A stretch of DNA of 64,000 bases from Oceanobacter mangrovi. Lineage in GTDB: Bacteria > Pseudomonadota > Gammaproteobacteria > Pseudomonadales > Oceanobacteraceae. Within the stretch, counting starts at the first letter, position 1, and each line of letters starts with the position of its first letter. A program made the position numbers and the translations under genes. The notes beneath the pieces were generated by a model, which saw only the letters and a program-made list of their open reading frames with translations, searched no databases and was not told the DNA's origin. Shown here one piece after another: positions 17,507 through 26,633 of this stretch. The stretch spans positions 310,001 to 374,000 of the forward strand of contig NZ_JAHXZR010000004.1 of NCBI RefSeq assembly GCF_019740315.1, read 5' to 3'.

Positions 17507-18085
17507 TCAGGCCAGTGCCAGACTCAATCCACACAGGGAAATAACCGAGCCGGCAACCGCCAGCAGGCGAGGCGAACGTTGCGCCAGCTGCTGGCCAATC
17601 AGGTTACCCAGCTGGCTCAGCGCGATGCTGGTCAGCATCAGACCGGCCAGAAACGCCAGCGCATGGCCGGTCTGGGCTTCGGTGTGGGCAACACCATGGA
17701 AAATCACAAAGGCCAGCGCCAATAGTAGTGCCTGGCTGTTGTTCAGCAGACCACTGACACGGGTGGCAATCAGCCCGCCCAGCAATACCAGCGACAGCGC
17801 AATACTCATATCCGCTGTGGCGATCACCTGTTCGACGCCAATCAGACTACCAATCGCAAAACCGGCTGCCAGTACCATTGGCAGGCCCCACAGAATCAGC
17901 TGGCGGCTGCGCTTCATCAAACCGGCGCTCCAAAGGCCAATCGCCAGCATCGACAACATATGATCAAAGCCGGTGAATGCATGAATCAAACCGGCACTGA
18001 AGCCAGAGCCGTCAGCGGGGTGAGCCATCACAGCGGGGGATGCCAGCAACATGGCGCTGGCCAGTACGAGAGTCCGGGACATCAT
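17507..18085 (-). CDS. hupE: HupE/UreJ-family metal (nickel) permease
   Basis: The 192-residue product has a signal sequence ending near AHPAD and six membrane helices. It carries the HupE signature HAFTGFDHMLSMLAIGLWS (near residue 36) and a second conserved His pair in FHGVAHTE. Family members take up nickel (or cobalt) for hydrogenase or urease. It is read away from hupTUV, from its own candidate sigma-54 promoter at 18173-18189, with a 5' hairpin at 18119-18142. That places it in the hydrogenase regulon and favours nickel as substrate. Its position at the edge of the island, reversed, differs from hup clusters where hupE lies inside the operon. Confidence 0.9.
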   Translation of the reverse strand: MMSRTLVLASAMLLASPAVMAHPADGSGFSAGLIHAFTGFDHMLSMLAIGLWSAGLMKRSRQLILWGLPMVLAAGFAIGSLIGVEQVIATADMSIALSLVLLGGLIATRVSGLLNNSQALLLALAFVIFHGVAHTEAQTGHALAFLAGLMLTSIALSQLGNLIGQQLAQRSPRLLAVAGSVISLCGLSLALA

Positions 18086-18118
18086 GTATTCTTCTCTTAT
18101 TCTGCAGATCGGTGGGGA

Positions 18119-18142
18119 CCAGCCCGATCACAAACGGGCTGG
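18119..18142 (-). promoter_or_regulatory. Stem-loop in the hupE 5' untranslated region
   Basis: CCAGCCCG and CGGGCTGG form a perfect 8-bp stem with an 8-nt loop, about 33 bp upstream of the hupE start codon and downstream of its candidate sigma-54 promoter. No U run follows, so it is not a simple terminator. It may affect mRNA stability or translation. Confidence 0.45.
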
Positions 18143-18172
18143 CTGCTGGGCACGAGGCGTTGGTCTGACTAC

Positions 18173-18189
18173 AGCAAGCAAGGTGCCAG
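18173..18189 (-). promoter_or_regulatory. Sigma-54 (-24/-12) promoter of hupE
   Basis: On the minus strand CTGGCACCTTGCTTGCT matches the sigma-54 consensus YTGGCACGRNNNTTGCW in all -24 bases and all -12 bases, with exactly 10 bp between GG and GC. Transcription would begin near 18162, about 75 bp before hupE. Confidence 0.8.
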
Positions 18190-18388
18190 TCTGGCTGATA
18201 GACGAATAGCTTGCTGACGGGGTAGATAAATCGCGCTACGGCGGCGGTTGCCGGTCTGGGTCTGCGCGGCTGCTGCTCAGGCTGAGTGCAAAGTAACTAA
18301 CCGTTGTGCTGCATTGAATGGCTGCTTGCTTTACGCTTGAGGTCGGTTTGACTGACGAAATAAATTGCTCTGACGGTTAACGGGCAAG

Positions 18389-18405
18389 TTGGCCCCAAGC
18401 TGGCA
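18389..18405 (+). promoter_or_regulatory. Possible sigma-54 promoter of hupTUV
   Basis: TTGGCCCCAAGCTGGCA keeps TTGGC at -24 and GGC-A at -12 with 10 bp between the GG and GC elements; one T of the -12 box is changed. If used, transcription starts near 18415. That rules out the ATG at 18405 and supports the ATG at 18456. The rest of the 18086-18455 gap holds the hupE promoter and hairpin; I see no gene in it. Confidence 0.5.
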
Positions 18406-18455
18406 TGGTTTTCCTTCGACAGGGATCAGATCAGGCTCCACAGAGCCCATGGATT

Positions 18456-19847
18456 ATGACAAAACGACCACAACAGACCACAGTTGGTGAGCTGCCACGC
18501 ACAGGTGAAGAAGCCTGGCTCAGCGTGATTCAGAAAATGGATGAAGCCTACGCCGACCTGGTGGACTACCAGGTACAGGTGGAAGAGCAGAATCTGCAGC
18601 TGGAAGAAGCCCGGACCTTTTTTGATGGCGTGCTGGCTGCCATGAGTGATGTGCTGATTGCCTGCGACCACGAAGGCCGGATTCAGCAGGTTAATCGTGC
18701 CTGTGAAGAACTGACCGGCAAGTCTGCCGACAGTCTGGTCGGTGAGTCCATTGCTTCGCTCTGTACCAGCCATTGCCAGAGCTTGCTGACCGCCTGCCTT
18801 AATCGGGTTCGCCATGAGCCGATCCGTGATCAGGAAATCACGTTGTTGGGAATCAATGGCCCGGTGCCGCTGGCTCTCAATTGTTCGCCTCGCTTTAACC
18901 AGCGTGGGCGTTTGATTGGTGTGGTGGTCGCCGGACGACCGTTAGGTGAATTGCAGACCGCCTTCAAGGAACTCAACGAAGCCCACGCCGAACTCAAGCT
19001 GGCACAAGAGCGGCTGGTGCAGTCGGAAAAAATGGCCTCGCTCGGCCGGCTGGTCGCCGGTGTTGCCCACGAACTGAATAACCCGATCAGCTTTGTTTAC
19101 GGCAACATGCATGCGCTGAAGCGCTATACCACCAGGCTGGTGCAGTATTTTGATGCTGTGCAAAGCGGTGCCAGTGGCGCTTCCCTGGCGCAGATGCGCG
19201 AAGAATTACGGCTCGACAAGGTCATTGCTGATCTCGATTCTCTGGTCGAAGGTACGCTTGAAGGGGCGGATCGGGTGCGCGAGATCGTCAACGACCTGAA
19301 GCAGTTTTCCTCAACCCAGCGTAGCGAAAAGCTGCCCTATGATCTGGTCCACGTAGCACAGTCGGCGATGCACTGGATCCTCAAGGAACATCCCAAAATC
19401 ATTGTGCAGCGTGAGCTGCCGGATCACCTCACCGGCCGTGGCCATGCCGGCCAGATCCATCAGGTAGTGGTGAACCTGGTGCAAAATGCGGTGGATTCAA
19501 TACGTAACCAGGACGACGCCCGGCTGACGATTCGGGCTGGTCGGATGGGCAGTGAGGAAGATGGCACCTTGTGGCTGGAAGTTATCGACAACGGCAGCGG
19601 CATTTCCCCACAGGATCTGGCGCGCTTGTTCGATCCGTTTTTTACCACCAAGCCACCGGGTCAGGGCACCGGACTGGGGCTCTCTATCAGCTATGGTATT
19701 GTGGCCGAACACGGTGGCACTCTGACCGTACAGAATGGTAAACAGGGCGGCCAGCATGGTGGGGTTATCGCCCGGCTGGAATTACCGGTACAGCCTCCTG
19801 AGCAAGATGGGCAGGAGCAGACAGGAGAGAGCGGTGAGCAAGGCTAA
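18456..19847 (+). CDS. hupT: H2-signalling PAS histidine kinase HupT/HoxJ
   Basis: From the ATG at 18456 the product is 463 residues; an ATG at 18405 would overlap the candidate promoter. It has no membrane helix. The N-terminal coiled region (VIQKMDEAYADLVDYQVQVEEQN) is typical of HoxJ. A PAS domain lies at about 45-165, the dimerisation/phosphorylation His in VAGVAHELNNPISF near 205, and an HATPase domain with N, G1 (DNGSGI) and G2 (GQGTGLGLS) boxes. It forms a complex with the regulatory hydrogenase HupUV, encoded next, and controls HupR (32.8 kb). The ATP lid looks intact. It overlaps hupU by 14 bp. Confidence 0.92.
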   Translation: MTKRPQQTTVGELPRTGEEAWLSVIQKMDEAYADLVDYQVQVEEQNLQLEEARTFFDGVLAAMSDVLIACDHEGRIQQVNRACEELTGKSADSLVGESIASLCTSHCQSLLTACLNRVRHEPIRDQEITLLGINGPVPLALNCSPRFNQRGRLIGVVVAGRPLGELQTAFKELNEAHAELKLAQERLVQSEKMASLGRLVAGVAHELNNPISFVYGNMHALKRYTTRLVQYFDAVQSGASGASLAQMREELRLDKVIADLDSLVEGTLEGADRVREIVNDLKQFSSTQRSEKLPYDLVHVAQSAMHWILKEHPKIIVQRELPDHLTGRGHAGQIHQVVVNLVQNAVDSIRNQDDARLTIRAGRMGSEEDGTLWLEVIDNGSGISPQDLARLFDPFFTTKPPGQGTGLGLSISYGIVAEHGGTLTVQNGKQGGQHGGVIARLELPVQPPEQDGQEQTGESGEQG

Positions 19848-20838
19848 TCTGTTGTGGCTGCAATCCGGTGGTTGCGGTGGTTGTTCGATGTCATTGCTGA
19901 ATGCTGAAAGTCCGAACCTGATTGCAACGCTGGAAAACGCCGGGATCAACCTGTTGTGGCATCCGTCGCTGAGCGAGCAAACCGGCACCGAAGTGCAACA
20001 ACTGTTAGAACAAATTCTCGCTGACGAAATCCCCCTCGACCTGCTCTGTATCGAAGGCTCAATGCTGCGTGGTCCGGCCGGTACCGGCCGCTTTCACCTG
20101 TTAGGTGGCACTGGCATAGCCATGATCGAGTGGGTACGCCAGCTGGCAGCCAAGGCTCGTTACACCCTTGCGATTGGCACCTGCGCTGCCTTTGGTGGCA
20201 TCAGCAGCAGCTCGGATAACATTACTGACGCGACAGGCCTGCAGTTTGAGGGGGAGTTGCGAGGCGGTTTGCTCGGCAGCGATTATGTTAGTCGTAACGA
20301 CATGCCAGTGATTAACGTCGCAGGTTGCCCGACGCACCCTGACTGGGTCACGGAAACCCTGATGCAGTTGGTTCTCGATCAACCACAACGCGCCGACTTT
20401 GATGCTTTCTCGCGGCCACGGCTGTACACCGACCAGCTGGTGCATCATGGCTGTAACCGCAACGAATATTACGAATACAAGGCCAGTGCCGAACAGCCGG
20501 GTGATCTCGGTTGCATGATGGAACATATGGGCTGCCTTGGTACCCAGGCCCACGCCGACTGCAACACCCGTTTGTGGAACGGCAATGGCTCCTGTACCCG
20601 TGCCGGTCATGCCTGTATCAACTGCACCGCGCCGGAATTTGAAGAGCCACGTCAGTCGTTTGTGGTAACGCCTAAAATTGCCGGTATTCCGGTGGGCCTG
20701 CCAACCGATATGCCGAAAGCCTGGTTCGTCGCGTTGGCGTCGTTATCGAAAGCGGCAACACCGGAACGACTGCGGGAAAATGCCCGATCAGAACAGCTGA
20801 TTTATCCGCCCACCCTGCACAAGAAGAATCACAAATGA
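19834..20838 (+). CDS. hupU: Regulatory (H2-sensing) [NiFe]-hydrogenase small subunit HupU/HoxB
   Basis: The GTG at 19834 follows a strong AGGAGA site inside the end of hupT and gives 334 residues. There is no Tat signal peptide, as expected for a cytoplasmic H2 sensor. The Fe-S ligands begin at SGGCGGCSMSLL (near residue 15) and continue with GTCAAFGG, AGCPTHPDW, and the Cys/His-rich second half (HHGCNRNEYYE, GCMMEHMGC, CINCTAPEF). The C-terminus is extended as in HoxB, where it supports oligomerisation. It pairs with HupV and docks on the kinase HupT. It overlaps hupV by four bases. Confidence 0.93.
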   Translation: MSKANLLWLQSGGCGGCSMSLLNAESPNLIATLENAGINLLWHPSLSEQTGTEVQQLLEQILADEIPLDLLCIEGSMLRGPAGTGRFHLLGGTGIAMIEWVRQLAAKARYTLAIGTCAAFGGISSSSDNITDATGLQFEGELRGGLLGSDYVSRNDMPVINVAGCPTHPDWVTETLMQLVLDQPQRADFDAFSRPRLYTDQLVHHGCNRNEYYEYKASAEQPGDLGCMMEHMGCLGTQAHADCNTRLWNGNGSCTRAGHACINCTAPEFEEPRQSFVVTPKIAGIPVGLPTDMPKAWFVALASLSKAATPERLRENARSEQLIYPPTLHKKNHK

Positions 20839-22343
20839 GCGATAGCAATCAGTCGCCCCGGCGCCTTCAGGTCGGCCCCTTTAACCGGGTTGAAGGGGAT
20901 CTGGATATTCGTCTGGAAGTTGCCGTTCAGGATGGCCACAACCGGGTTGTATCGGCGCATGTGAACTCCACCCTGTTTCGTGGTTTTGAGCAGATTCTGG
21001 TGGGCAAGCCAGCCATGGACGCGCTGGTTTATACACCACGTATTTGTGGTATTTGTTCGGTGGCCCAATCCGTTGCCTGTGCCCGGGCGCTGGCTGATGC
21101 CAGTGGCATTCAGCCAACCGCCAATGGCTTGCTGGCGCAGAATCTGTTGTTGGCCAACGAATCCCTCACCGATTTGCTGACTCATTTCTATCTGTTTTTT
21201 ATGCCGGATCTGGCTCGCCCTGTGTATGCCGGACGCGACTGGTATGCTCCGGTGCAGCAGCGCTTTCAGGCGGTCAAGGGTGCGGCCAGCCAGCAGGTGT
21301 TGCCTGCCCGGGCCAGCTTTCTGCATTTGATGGGATTAATGGCTGGCCACTGGCCACACACGCTGGCGTTACAACCGGGTGGCTCCAGCAAGCCGGTGAC
21401 CAAACAGGAACGCTTGCGGCTGATCAGCCTGCTGGCTGACTTCCGTCGTTTTCTTGAGCAAATTCTGTTCGGTGATGATCTTGATGCCATCAACGAACTG
21501 ACGTCGATACAGGCGTTAGAGAACTGGCAGCAGCAGGATGACTGGCAATCCAGCGACCTGCGCCGCTTCCTGATGCTGTCGCAACAATTGCAGTTTGATC
21601 AGCTTGGCCGCGCCACCGACTGGCTGATGAGCGTTGGTAACTATCCATCCACCCAGCCACTGAATAATGGCCCGCAGGTCGATTCGGGTGTCTGGGTTCC
21701 GCGTGCTGGCGTACAGCCGCTCGACATCGCGGCCATCCATGAAGATGTTTCGCACAGCTGGGTGGAAGACAGCGGCAGTCCCTTGCATCCGGCGCAGGGA
21801 CAAACCCATGTGTCGCTGCATTCCAGTGAAAAGCCGGGAGCCTACAGCTGGTGCAAGGCTCCACGTCTGAATGGCCGGGTAGTGGAGACTGGCGCGCTGG
21901 CACGGGCAGTGGTGAGTCAGCGGCCGTTGGCGACCGAGCTGATGCAACAGCAGGGCGCAACTGTCCACAGCCGGATGCTGGCCAAACTGCTGGAGCTGGC
22001 CTGGACACTGCCACGGATGCAGCAATGGGCGCGTGATCTGCAACCCGGCGACACTTTTTGTGACCATTCCAGCCTGCGCAAGGACGGCGAAGGCGTTGGG
22101 CTGATCGAAGCAGCCCGAGGTTCACTGGGGCACTGGATCAAACTGAAAAACGGCAAGATCAGCCACTACCAGATCATCGCGCCGACCACCTGGAACTTCT
22201 CACCGCGCGACCAGCAGGGCCAGCCGGGCGCACTGGAGCAGGCGTTAGTTGGCGCGCCGGTACTGGATGGCGAACAGGACCCGATTGCGGTACAGCATAT
22301 CGTTCGCAGCTTTGACCCTTGCATGGTGTGTACGGTGCATTGA
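20835..22343 (+). CDS. hupV: Regulatory [NiFe]-hydrogenase large subunit HupV/HoxC
   Basis: The 502-residue product has the L1 motif RICGIC (near residue 69) and ends exactly with DPCMVCTVH. The four Cys residues that hold the Ni-Fe site are present. The C-terminal peptide that is cleaved from catalytic large subunits is absent, a hallmark of H2-sensing hydrogenases, so no HupD-type protease is needed. Other landmarks are FNRVEGDLDIRLEV and SWCKAPRLNG. It is the third gene of hupTUV and should bind H2 and pass the signal to HupT. A 539-bp regulatory gap follows. Confidence 0.94.
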   Translation: MSDSNQSPRRLQVGPFNRVEGDLDIRLEVAVQDGHNRVVSAHVNSTLFRGFEQILVGKPAMDALVYTPRICGICSVAQSVACARALADASGIQPTANGLLAQNLLLANESLTDLLTHFYLFFMPDLARPVYAGRDWYAPVQQRFQAVKGAASQQVLPARASFLHLMGLMAGHWPHTLALQPGGSSKPVTKQERLRLISLLADFRRFLEQILFGDDLDAINELTSIQALENWQQQDDWQSSDLRRFLMLSQQLQFDQLGRATDWLMSVGNYPSTQPLNNGPQVDSGVWVPRAGVQPLDIAAIHEDVSHSWVEDSGSPLHPAQGQTHVSLHSSEKPGAYSWCKAPRLNGRVVETGALARAVVSQRPLATELMQQQGATVHSRMLAKLLELAWTLPRMQQWARDLQPGDTFCDHSSLRKDGEGVGLIEAARGSLGHWIKLKNGKISHYQIIAPTTWNFSPRDQQGQPGALEQALVGAPVLDGEQDPIAVQHIVRSFDPCMVCTVH

Positions 22344-22732
22344 GTGTCAGAGGCTCCTGGAGAGATATAAGGCTGGGCCATGCCCAGCAATTGTCGGGTA
22401 CCATCCAACAGGTTGATGTCAGATGGCAGCCGCTTCGCGTTTTATCTGACCTGCATGACTAAACCCAAATAATTCATGCCAGCTCAAACCAGGCTGTTTC
22501 TTCCGGGGCTGTCTGACCAGCCAATAACCACTCTGATCGGTGATTGGCAGCAGCTTGTGCAGCTCTCGTCGTTATATTGGTCAAATCCTGTTAACTGCTC
22601 GCAAATCTGTGTCTGTCTTGCAGCGAGGTAGTGGCTGATCCGGTTGTTTCATCTTCCTTATACTGCAAAGCAACTTTCCGGTTTTTAATCAGGTTGTAAC
22701 GACAGTTCTTGCGGATTTCTGAATATTTTAAT

Positions 22733-22745
22733 TAATTCGTTGATA
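22733..22745 (-). promoter_or_regulatory. IHF binding site upstream of the hupS promoter
   Basis: On the minus strand TATCAACGAATTA matches the IHF consensus WATCAANNNNTTR at every fixed position. It sits about 18 bp upstream of the -24 box, in an A+T-rich tract, a plausible place for the DNA bend that lets an NtrC-type activator reach sigma-54 polymerase. Confidence 0.65.
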
Positions 22746-22762
22746 TATAAAGGAAATCCATT

Positions 22763-22779
22763 CTGGTTCAAATATTGCT
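22763..22779 (+). promoter_or_regulatory. Sigma-54 (-24/-12) promoter of hupSLC
   Basis: CTGGTTCAAATATTGCT carries the -24 CTGG and the complete -12 TTGCT, with 10 bp between GG and GC. Transcription should begin near 22790, giving a leader of about 93 bases before hupS. HupR is an NtrC-family activator with GAFTGA, which fits. Confidence 0.8.
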
Positions 22780-22882
22780 GAGCCCTGCGGTACTTCTCCC
22801 ATAACGATAATAGCCACGCTGGAAGGTGCCTGTAGGCGTCCTTCATTTTGCCGTGAGTGGTTTGGACGCTAGAGGACTCCGC

Positions 22883-23968
22883 ATGTCTCAGATTGAAACC
22901 TTCTATGAAGTGATGCGGCGGCAGGGGATCACCCGACGCAGCTTTCTCAAGTACTGTAGTCTGACTGCAGCTGCTTTGGGCCTCGGCCCGAATTTTGTAC
23001 CGCAAATCGCCAACGCCATGGAAACCAAACCGCGAACGCCGGTGTTATGGTTGCACGGCCTGGAATGTACCTGTTGTTCTGAATCCTTTATCCGTTCTGC
23101 TCACCCGCTGGTGAAAGACGTAGTGCTGTCGATGATCTCGCTGGACTACGACGACACCCTGATGGCAGCAGCGGGTCACCAGGCCGAAGCGGCGCTGGAA
23201 GAAACCATGGAGAAGTACAAGGGTGAATACATTCTGGCGGTTGAAGGTAACCCGCCACTCAATGAAGACGGTATGTTTTGTATCGTTGGCGGCAAGCCGT
23301 TCCTTGATCAGCTCAAACGTGCTTCCAAGCACGCCAAGGCCGTGATTGCCTGGGGTTCCTGCGCCAGCTGGGGCTGTGTCCAGGCTGCTCGTCCAAACCC
23401 GACCCAGGCGGTGCCAATCCACAAGGTGATCACCGACAAGCCAATCATCAAGGTGCCAGGCTGCCCGCCGATTGCCGAAGTTATGACCGGCGTAATCACC
23501 TACATGCTGACCTTTGGCAAGCTGCCGGAACTCGACCGTCAGGGCCGTCCAAAAATGTTCTACGGCCAGCGTATTCACGACAAGTGTTACCGTCGTCCGC
23601 ACTTCGATGCCGGTCAGTTTGTTGAGCAGTGGGATGATGAATCTGCCCGTAAAGGCTATTGCCTCTACAAGGTTGGCTGTAAAGGTCCAACCACCTATAA
23701 CGCCTGTTCGACTGTGCGCTGGAACGAAGGTACGTCCTTCCCGATTCAGGCGGGTCACGGCTGTATCGGATGTTCTGAAGACGGTTTCTGGGACAAGGGT
23801 TCCTTCTATGACCGCCTGACCAATATTCCGCAATTTGGCATTGAGAAAAATGCTGACGAAATCGGCACCGCTGTGGCCGGTGGTGTTGGTGCTGCCATTG
23901 CCGCCCACGCCGCGGTGAGCGCACTGAAACAACTTACCAAAAAAGAAGAACATGAGGATCAGGCATGA
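22883..23968 (+). CDS. hupS: Membrane-bound uptake [NiFe]-hydrogenase small subunit (O2-tolerant type)
   Basis: The ATG at 22883 has an AGAGGA site and gives 361 residues. A Tat signal (RRSFLKY, residues 18-24) runs to a likely cleavage after IANA (45). The proximal-cluster motif is ECTCC (61-65), and an extra Cys lies in GSCASWGC (near 160-165). These are the six Cys that build the [4Fe-3S] cluster of O2-tolerant group 1d enzymes such as E. coli Hyd-1. Medial and distal cluster ligands follow ([25 protein letters not shown]). A C-terminal hydrophobic helix with a His ([12 protein letters not shown]) anchors it to cytochrome b. It overlaps hupL by four bases. Confidence 0.96.
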   Translation: MSQIETFYEVMRRQGITRRSFLKYCSLTAAALGLGPNFVPQIANAMETKPRTPVLWLHGLECTCCSESFIRSAHPLVKDVVLSMISLDYDDTLMAAAGHQAEAALEETMEKYKGEYILAVEGNPPLNEDGMFCIVGGKPFLDQLKRASKHAKAVIAWGSCASWGCVQAARPNPTQAVPIHKVITDKPIIKVPGCPPIAEVMTGVITYMLTFGKLPELDRQGRPKMFYGQRIHDKCYRRPHFDAGQFVEQWDDESARKGYCLYKVGCKGPTTYNACSTVRWNEGTSFPIQAGHGCIGCSEDGFWDKGSFYDRLTNIPQFGIEKNADEIGTAVAGGVGAAIAAHAAVSALKQLTKKEEHEDQA

Positions 23969-25773
23969 ACACACCACTGAACGCCAGTCAGCTGGATAAC
24001 AGCGGCCGCCGTGTGGTGGTCGATCCGGTGACCCGTATCGAGGGTCACATGCGCTGCGAAGTGAACGTCGACAGCAACAATATTATTCGTAACGCTGTGT
24101 CCACCGGCACTATGTGGCGTGGTCTGGAAGTGATTCTGAAAGGCCGCGACCCTCGCGATGCATGGGCCTTTGTGGAACGTATCTGTGGTGTTTGTACCGG
24201 TACGCATGCACTGACATCTGTTAGAGCGGTAGAAGATGCACTGGGCATTCAGATTCCGCTCAATGCTCACCTGATCCGTCACCTGATGGACAAGACCCTG
24301 CAGGTCCACGACCACATCGTGCACTTCTATCACCTGCATGCGCTCGACTGGGTGAACCCGGTGAATGCTCTCAAGGCTGATCCGAAAGCCACTTCCGAGC
24401 TGCAGAAGATGGTCTCGCCAGCCCACGCCAAGTCGTCACCGGGCTATTTCCGCGATGTGCAGAACCGTCTGAAAAAGTTTGTGCAATCCGGCCAGCTGGG
24501 TCTGTTCGCCAACGGCTATTGGGATAACCCGGCCTACAAACTGCCACCGGAGGCGGACCTGATGGCGGTGGCGCATTATCTCGAAGCGCTGGATCTGCAG
24601 AAAGAGATCGTCAAGATCCACACCATTTTTGGTGGCAAGAACCCACACCCGAACTATCTGGTCGGTGGTGTTGCCTGTGCTATCAACCTGGATGACGTGG
24701 GTGCCTCGGGTGCGCCGGTGAATATGGTGAGCCTCAATTTTGTGTTGCAGCGCATTCAGGAAGCCCGCGAGTTCACCAAAAACGTCTACTTGCCGGATGT
24801 TCTGGCGGTGGCTGGTATCTATAAAGACTGGCTTTATGGCGGCGGTCTGGCTGGCCAGAATATGCTGTCTTACGGTACCTACACCCAGGTTCCGGGCGAC
24901 AAGTCGACCGACCTGCTGCCAGCCGGTGCCATTGTGAATGGCAACTGGGATGAAGTGCTGCCAGTGGATGTACGCGATCCGGAACAGATTCAGGAATTTG
25001 TTGATCACTCCTGGTACAGCTACGCCGACGGCGTTAAGGGCCTGCATCCATGGGACGGTGACACCAGCCCCAACTTCGAGCTGGGTCCTAATACCAAGGG
25101 CACCAAAACCGATATCAAGGAACTCGACGAAGCCCACAAATACAGCTGGATCAAGGCACCACGCTGGCGTGGTCATGCGATGGAAGTGGGGCCGCTGTCG
25201 CGCTATATCATCGCTTATGTGTCGGGTAAGGAATACGTGCAGGAACAGGTTGACCGTTCGCTGGCGGCCTTTAACCAGAACACCGGACTGGAGCTTGGTC
25301 TGAAGCAATTCCTGCCTTCAACCCTGGGCCGTACGTTGGCGCGGGCACTGGAATGTGAGCTGTGCTGCGACACCATGCTGGACGACTGGCAGGCGCTGAT
25401 CAACAACATCAAGGCGGGTGATCGTTCAACGGCCAACGTTGAGAAATGGGATCCGTCGACCTGGCCAAAAGAAGCCAAAGGCGTGGGTATCAACGAAGCC
25501 CCGCGTGGTGCTTTGGGTCACTGGATCAAGATCAAGGATGGCAAGATCGAAAACTATCAGGCCATTGTTCCAACCACCTGGAACGGTTCGCCACGGGATG
25601 CCCAGGGCAACATCGGTGCCTTTGAAGCGTCACTGCTGAACACCCCGATGGAACGTCCGGAAGAGCCGGTGGAAATCCTTCGAACGCTGCACAGCTTCGA
25701 TCCGTGTCTGGCTTGTTCCACTCACGTGATGTCTGAAGATGGCCAGCAGATGAGCCAGGTGAAAATCCGCTGA
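23965..25773 (+). CDS. hupL: Membrane-bound uptake [NiFe]-hydrogenase large subunit
   Basis: The 602-residue product has [11 protein letters not shown], the L1 motif RICGVC (residues 72-77) and the L5 motif DPCLACSTH, which together hold the Ni-Fe(CN)2CO site. A 15-residue extension ([15 protein letters not shown]) follows the final His and should be cut off by HupD after nickel insertion. It oxidises H2 on the periplasmic side, exported with HupS by the Tat route. It overlaps hupS by four bases; hupC follows after 16 bp. Confidence 0.97.
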   Translation: MNTPLNASQLDNSGRRVVVDPVTRIEGHMRCEVNVDSNNIIRNAVSTGTMWRGLEVILKGRDPRDAWAFVERICGVCTGTHALTSVRAVEDALGIQIPLNAHLIRHLMDKTLQVHDHIVHFYHLHALDWVNPVNALKADPKATSELQKMVSPAHAKSSPGYFRDVQNRLKKFVQSGQLGLFANGYWDNPAYKLPPEADLMAVAHYLEALDLQKEIVKIHTIFGGKNPHPNYLVGGVACAINLDDVGASGAPVNMVSLNFVLQRIQEAREFTKNVYLPDVLAVAGIYKDWLYGGGLAGQNMLSYGTYTQVPGDKSTDLLPAGAIVNGNWDEVLPVDVRDPEQIQEFVDHSWYSYADGVKGLHPWDGDTSPNFELGPNTKGTKTDIKELDEAHKYSWIKAPRWRGHAMEVGPLSRYIIAYVSGKEYVQEQVDRSLAAFNQNTGLELGLKQFLPSTLGRTLARALECELCCDTMLDDWQALINNIKAGDRSTANVEKWDPSTWPKEAKGVGINEAPRGALGHWIKIKDGKIENYQAIVPTTWNGSPRDAQGNIGAFEASLLNTPMERPEEPVEILRTLHSFDPCLACSTHVMSEDGQQMSQVKIR

Positions 25774-25789
25774 GCGGAAGGAGTGAGTT

Positions 25790-26557
25790 ATGTCTGACAC
25801 ACAGGTTGCCGAAACCCGGGTGAAGGCCGCTGAGCTCGCCAGTACTGCGACGGCCTCCGATGATGGCGAACAGCAAATAGTGCGCCGCCAGACTGCCGTG
25901 TATGTCTACGAGGCACCACTGCGTTTGTGGCACTGGGTGACGGTGCTGTGCATCATCACCCTCTGCGTGAGCGGCTATTTTATTGGCTCACCGCTGCCAA
26001 CCATGCCGGGCGAAGCCAGTGATCATTTCCTGATGGGCTATATCCGTTTTGCGCATTTTGCCGCCGGTTATATTTTGGCGATTGCTTTTGTTGGCCGGAT
26101 TTATTGGGCCTTCGTGGGCAATAGCCATGCCCGTGAGCTGTTTATCGTGCCGATCCACAAGAAAAAGTGGTGGGCTGAACTGCTGCATGAACTGCGCTGG
26201 TATCTGTTCCTCGAAAAAACGCCGAAGAAATACATTGGCCATAACCCGATGGGGCAACTGGCCATGTTCAGTTTCTTTGTGATCGGCATCATCTTCATGA
26301 TCATCACCGGCTTTGCCCTGTATGGTGAGGGTACTGGTGCTGGCAGCTGGGCCAATAACTGGTTTGGTTGGGTGATTCCGTTGATGGGGCAGAGTCAGGA
26401 TGTCCACACCTGGCACCACCTCGGCATGTGGTACATCATCATTTTTGTGATGTCCCATGTGTATGTGGCGGTGCGGGAAGACATCATGTCCCGACAGTCG
26501 CTGATCTCCACCATGGTGGGTGGCTGGCGCATGTTCAAGGACGACAAACCGGACTGA
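25790..26557 (+). CDS. hupC: Hydrogenase cytochrome b subunit (HupC/HyaC/HoxZ)
   Basis: The 255-residue product has four membrane helices and His residues suited to bind haem b (RLWHWVTVLCI, RFAHFAAGYI, HTWHHLGMWY). It begins with a longer hydrophilic N-terminus (about 30 residues) than E. coli HyaC. It carries electrons from HupSL to quinone. An AAGGAG site precedes the ATG. The stop codon lies inside the first of two perfect hairpins. Confidence 0.95.
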   Translation: MSDTQVAETRVKAAELASTATASDDGEQQIVRRQTAVYVYEAPLRLWHWVTVLCIITLCVSGYFIGSPLPTMPGEASDHFLMGYIRFAHFAAGYILAIAFVGRIYWAFVGNSHARELFIVPIHKKKWWAELLHELRWYLFLEKTPKKYIGHNPMGQLAMFSFFVIGIIFMIITGFALYGEGTGAGSWANNWFGWVIPLMGQSQDVHTWHHLGMWYIIIFVMSHVYVAVREDIMSRQSLISTMVGGWRMFKDDKPD

Positions 26558-26596
26558 TCTGTCCGGTTTGCGGGCTCCCATACGCTGGTATGGGAG
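26545..26596 (+). promoter_or_regulatory. Two consecutive perfect stem-loops at the hupC 3' end
   Basis: CAAACCGGAC/GTCCGGTTTG (26545-26570) has a 10-bp stem and a 6-nt loop spanning the hupC stop. CTCCCATA/TATGGGAG (26575-26596) has an 8-bp stem and a 6-nt loop. Neither has a U run, so they look like mRNA-stabilising or processing elements rather than terminators. Confidence 0.65.
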
Positions 26597-26633
26597 TCTG
26601 CGACCGTGTCTCATATCACCCAATGGATCGCTG

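Larger units (their letters stand above)
22344..22882 (+). promoter_or_regulatory. hupS control region (539-bp intergenic)
   Basis: No gene is supported here. A perfect 7-bp hairpin GCTGGGC/GCCCAGC (22372-22388) follows hupV but lacks a U run. An inverted repeat GTCAGAT...ATCTGAC (22418-22450) with a 19-bp spacer is a candidate activator site. The IHF site and sigma-54 promoter lie near the right end. No perfect TTG-N5-CAA HupR site of the R. capsulatus type was found by eye. Confidence 0.6.

Noticed and set aside
18231-18300. Cobalamin-riboswitch-like AGACCGGC on the minus strand upstream of hupE
   Set aside because: Only the end of the B12 box matches; the GCCACTG and other conserved parts are missing, and a near-perfect sigma-54 promoter lies closer to the gene.
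22544-22561. TTGGCAGCAGCTTGTGCA as a second sigma-54 promoter of hupS
   Set aside because: The GG-GC spacing is 11 bp rather than 10; the site at 22763 is correct and closer.
22685-23005. 106-residue minus-strand open frame across the hupS start
   Set aside because: It overlaps the hupS control region and Tat signal and has no ribosome site; it is a shadow frame.
26575-26596. Second hairpin after hupC as a rho-independent terminator
   Set aside because: No U run follows; a better terminator occurs after the HigA-like gene.
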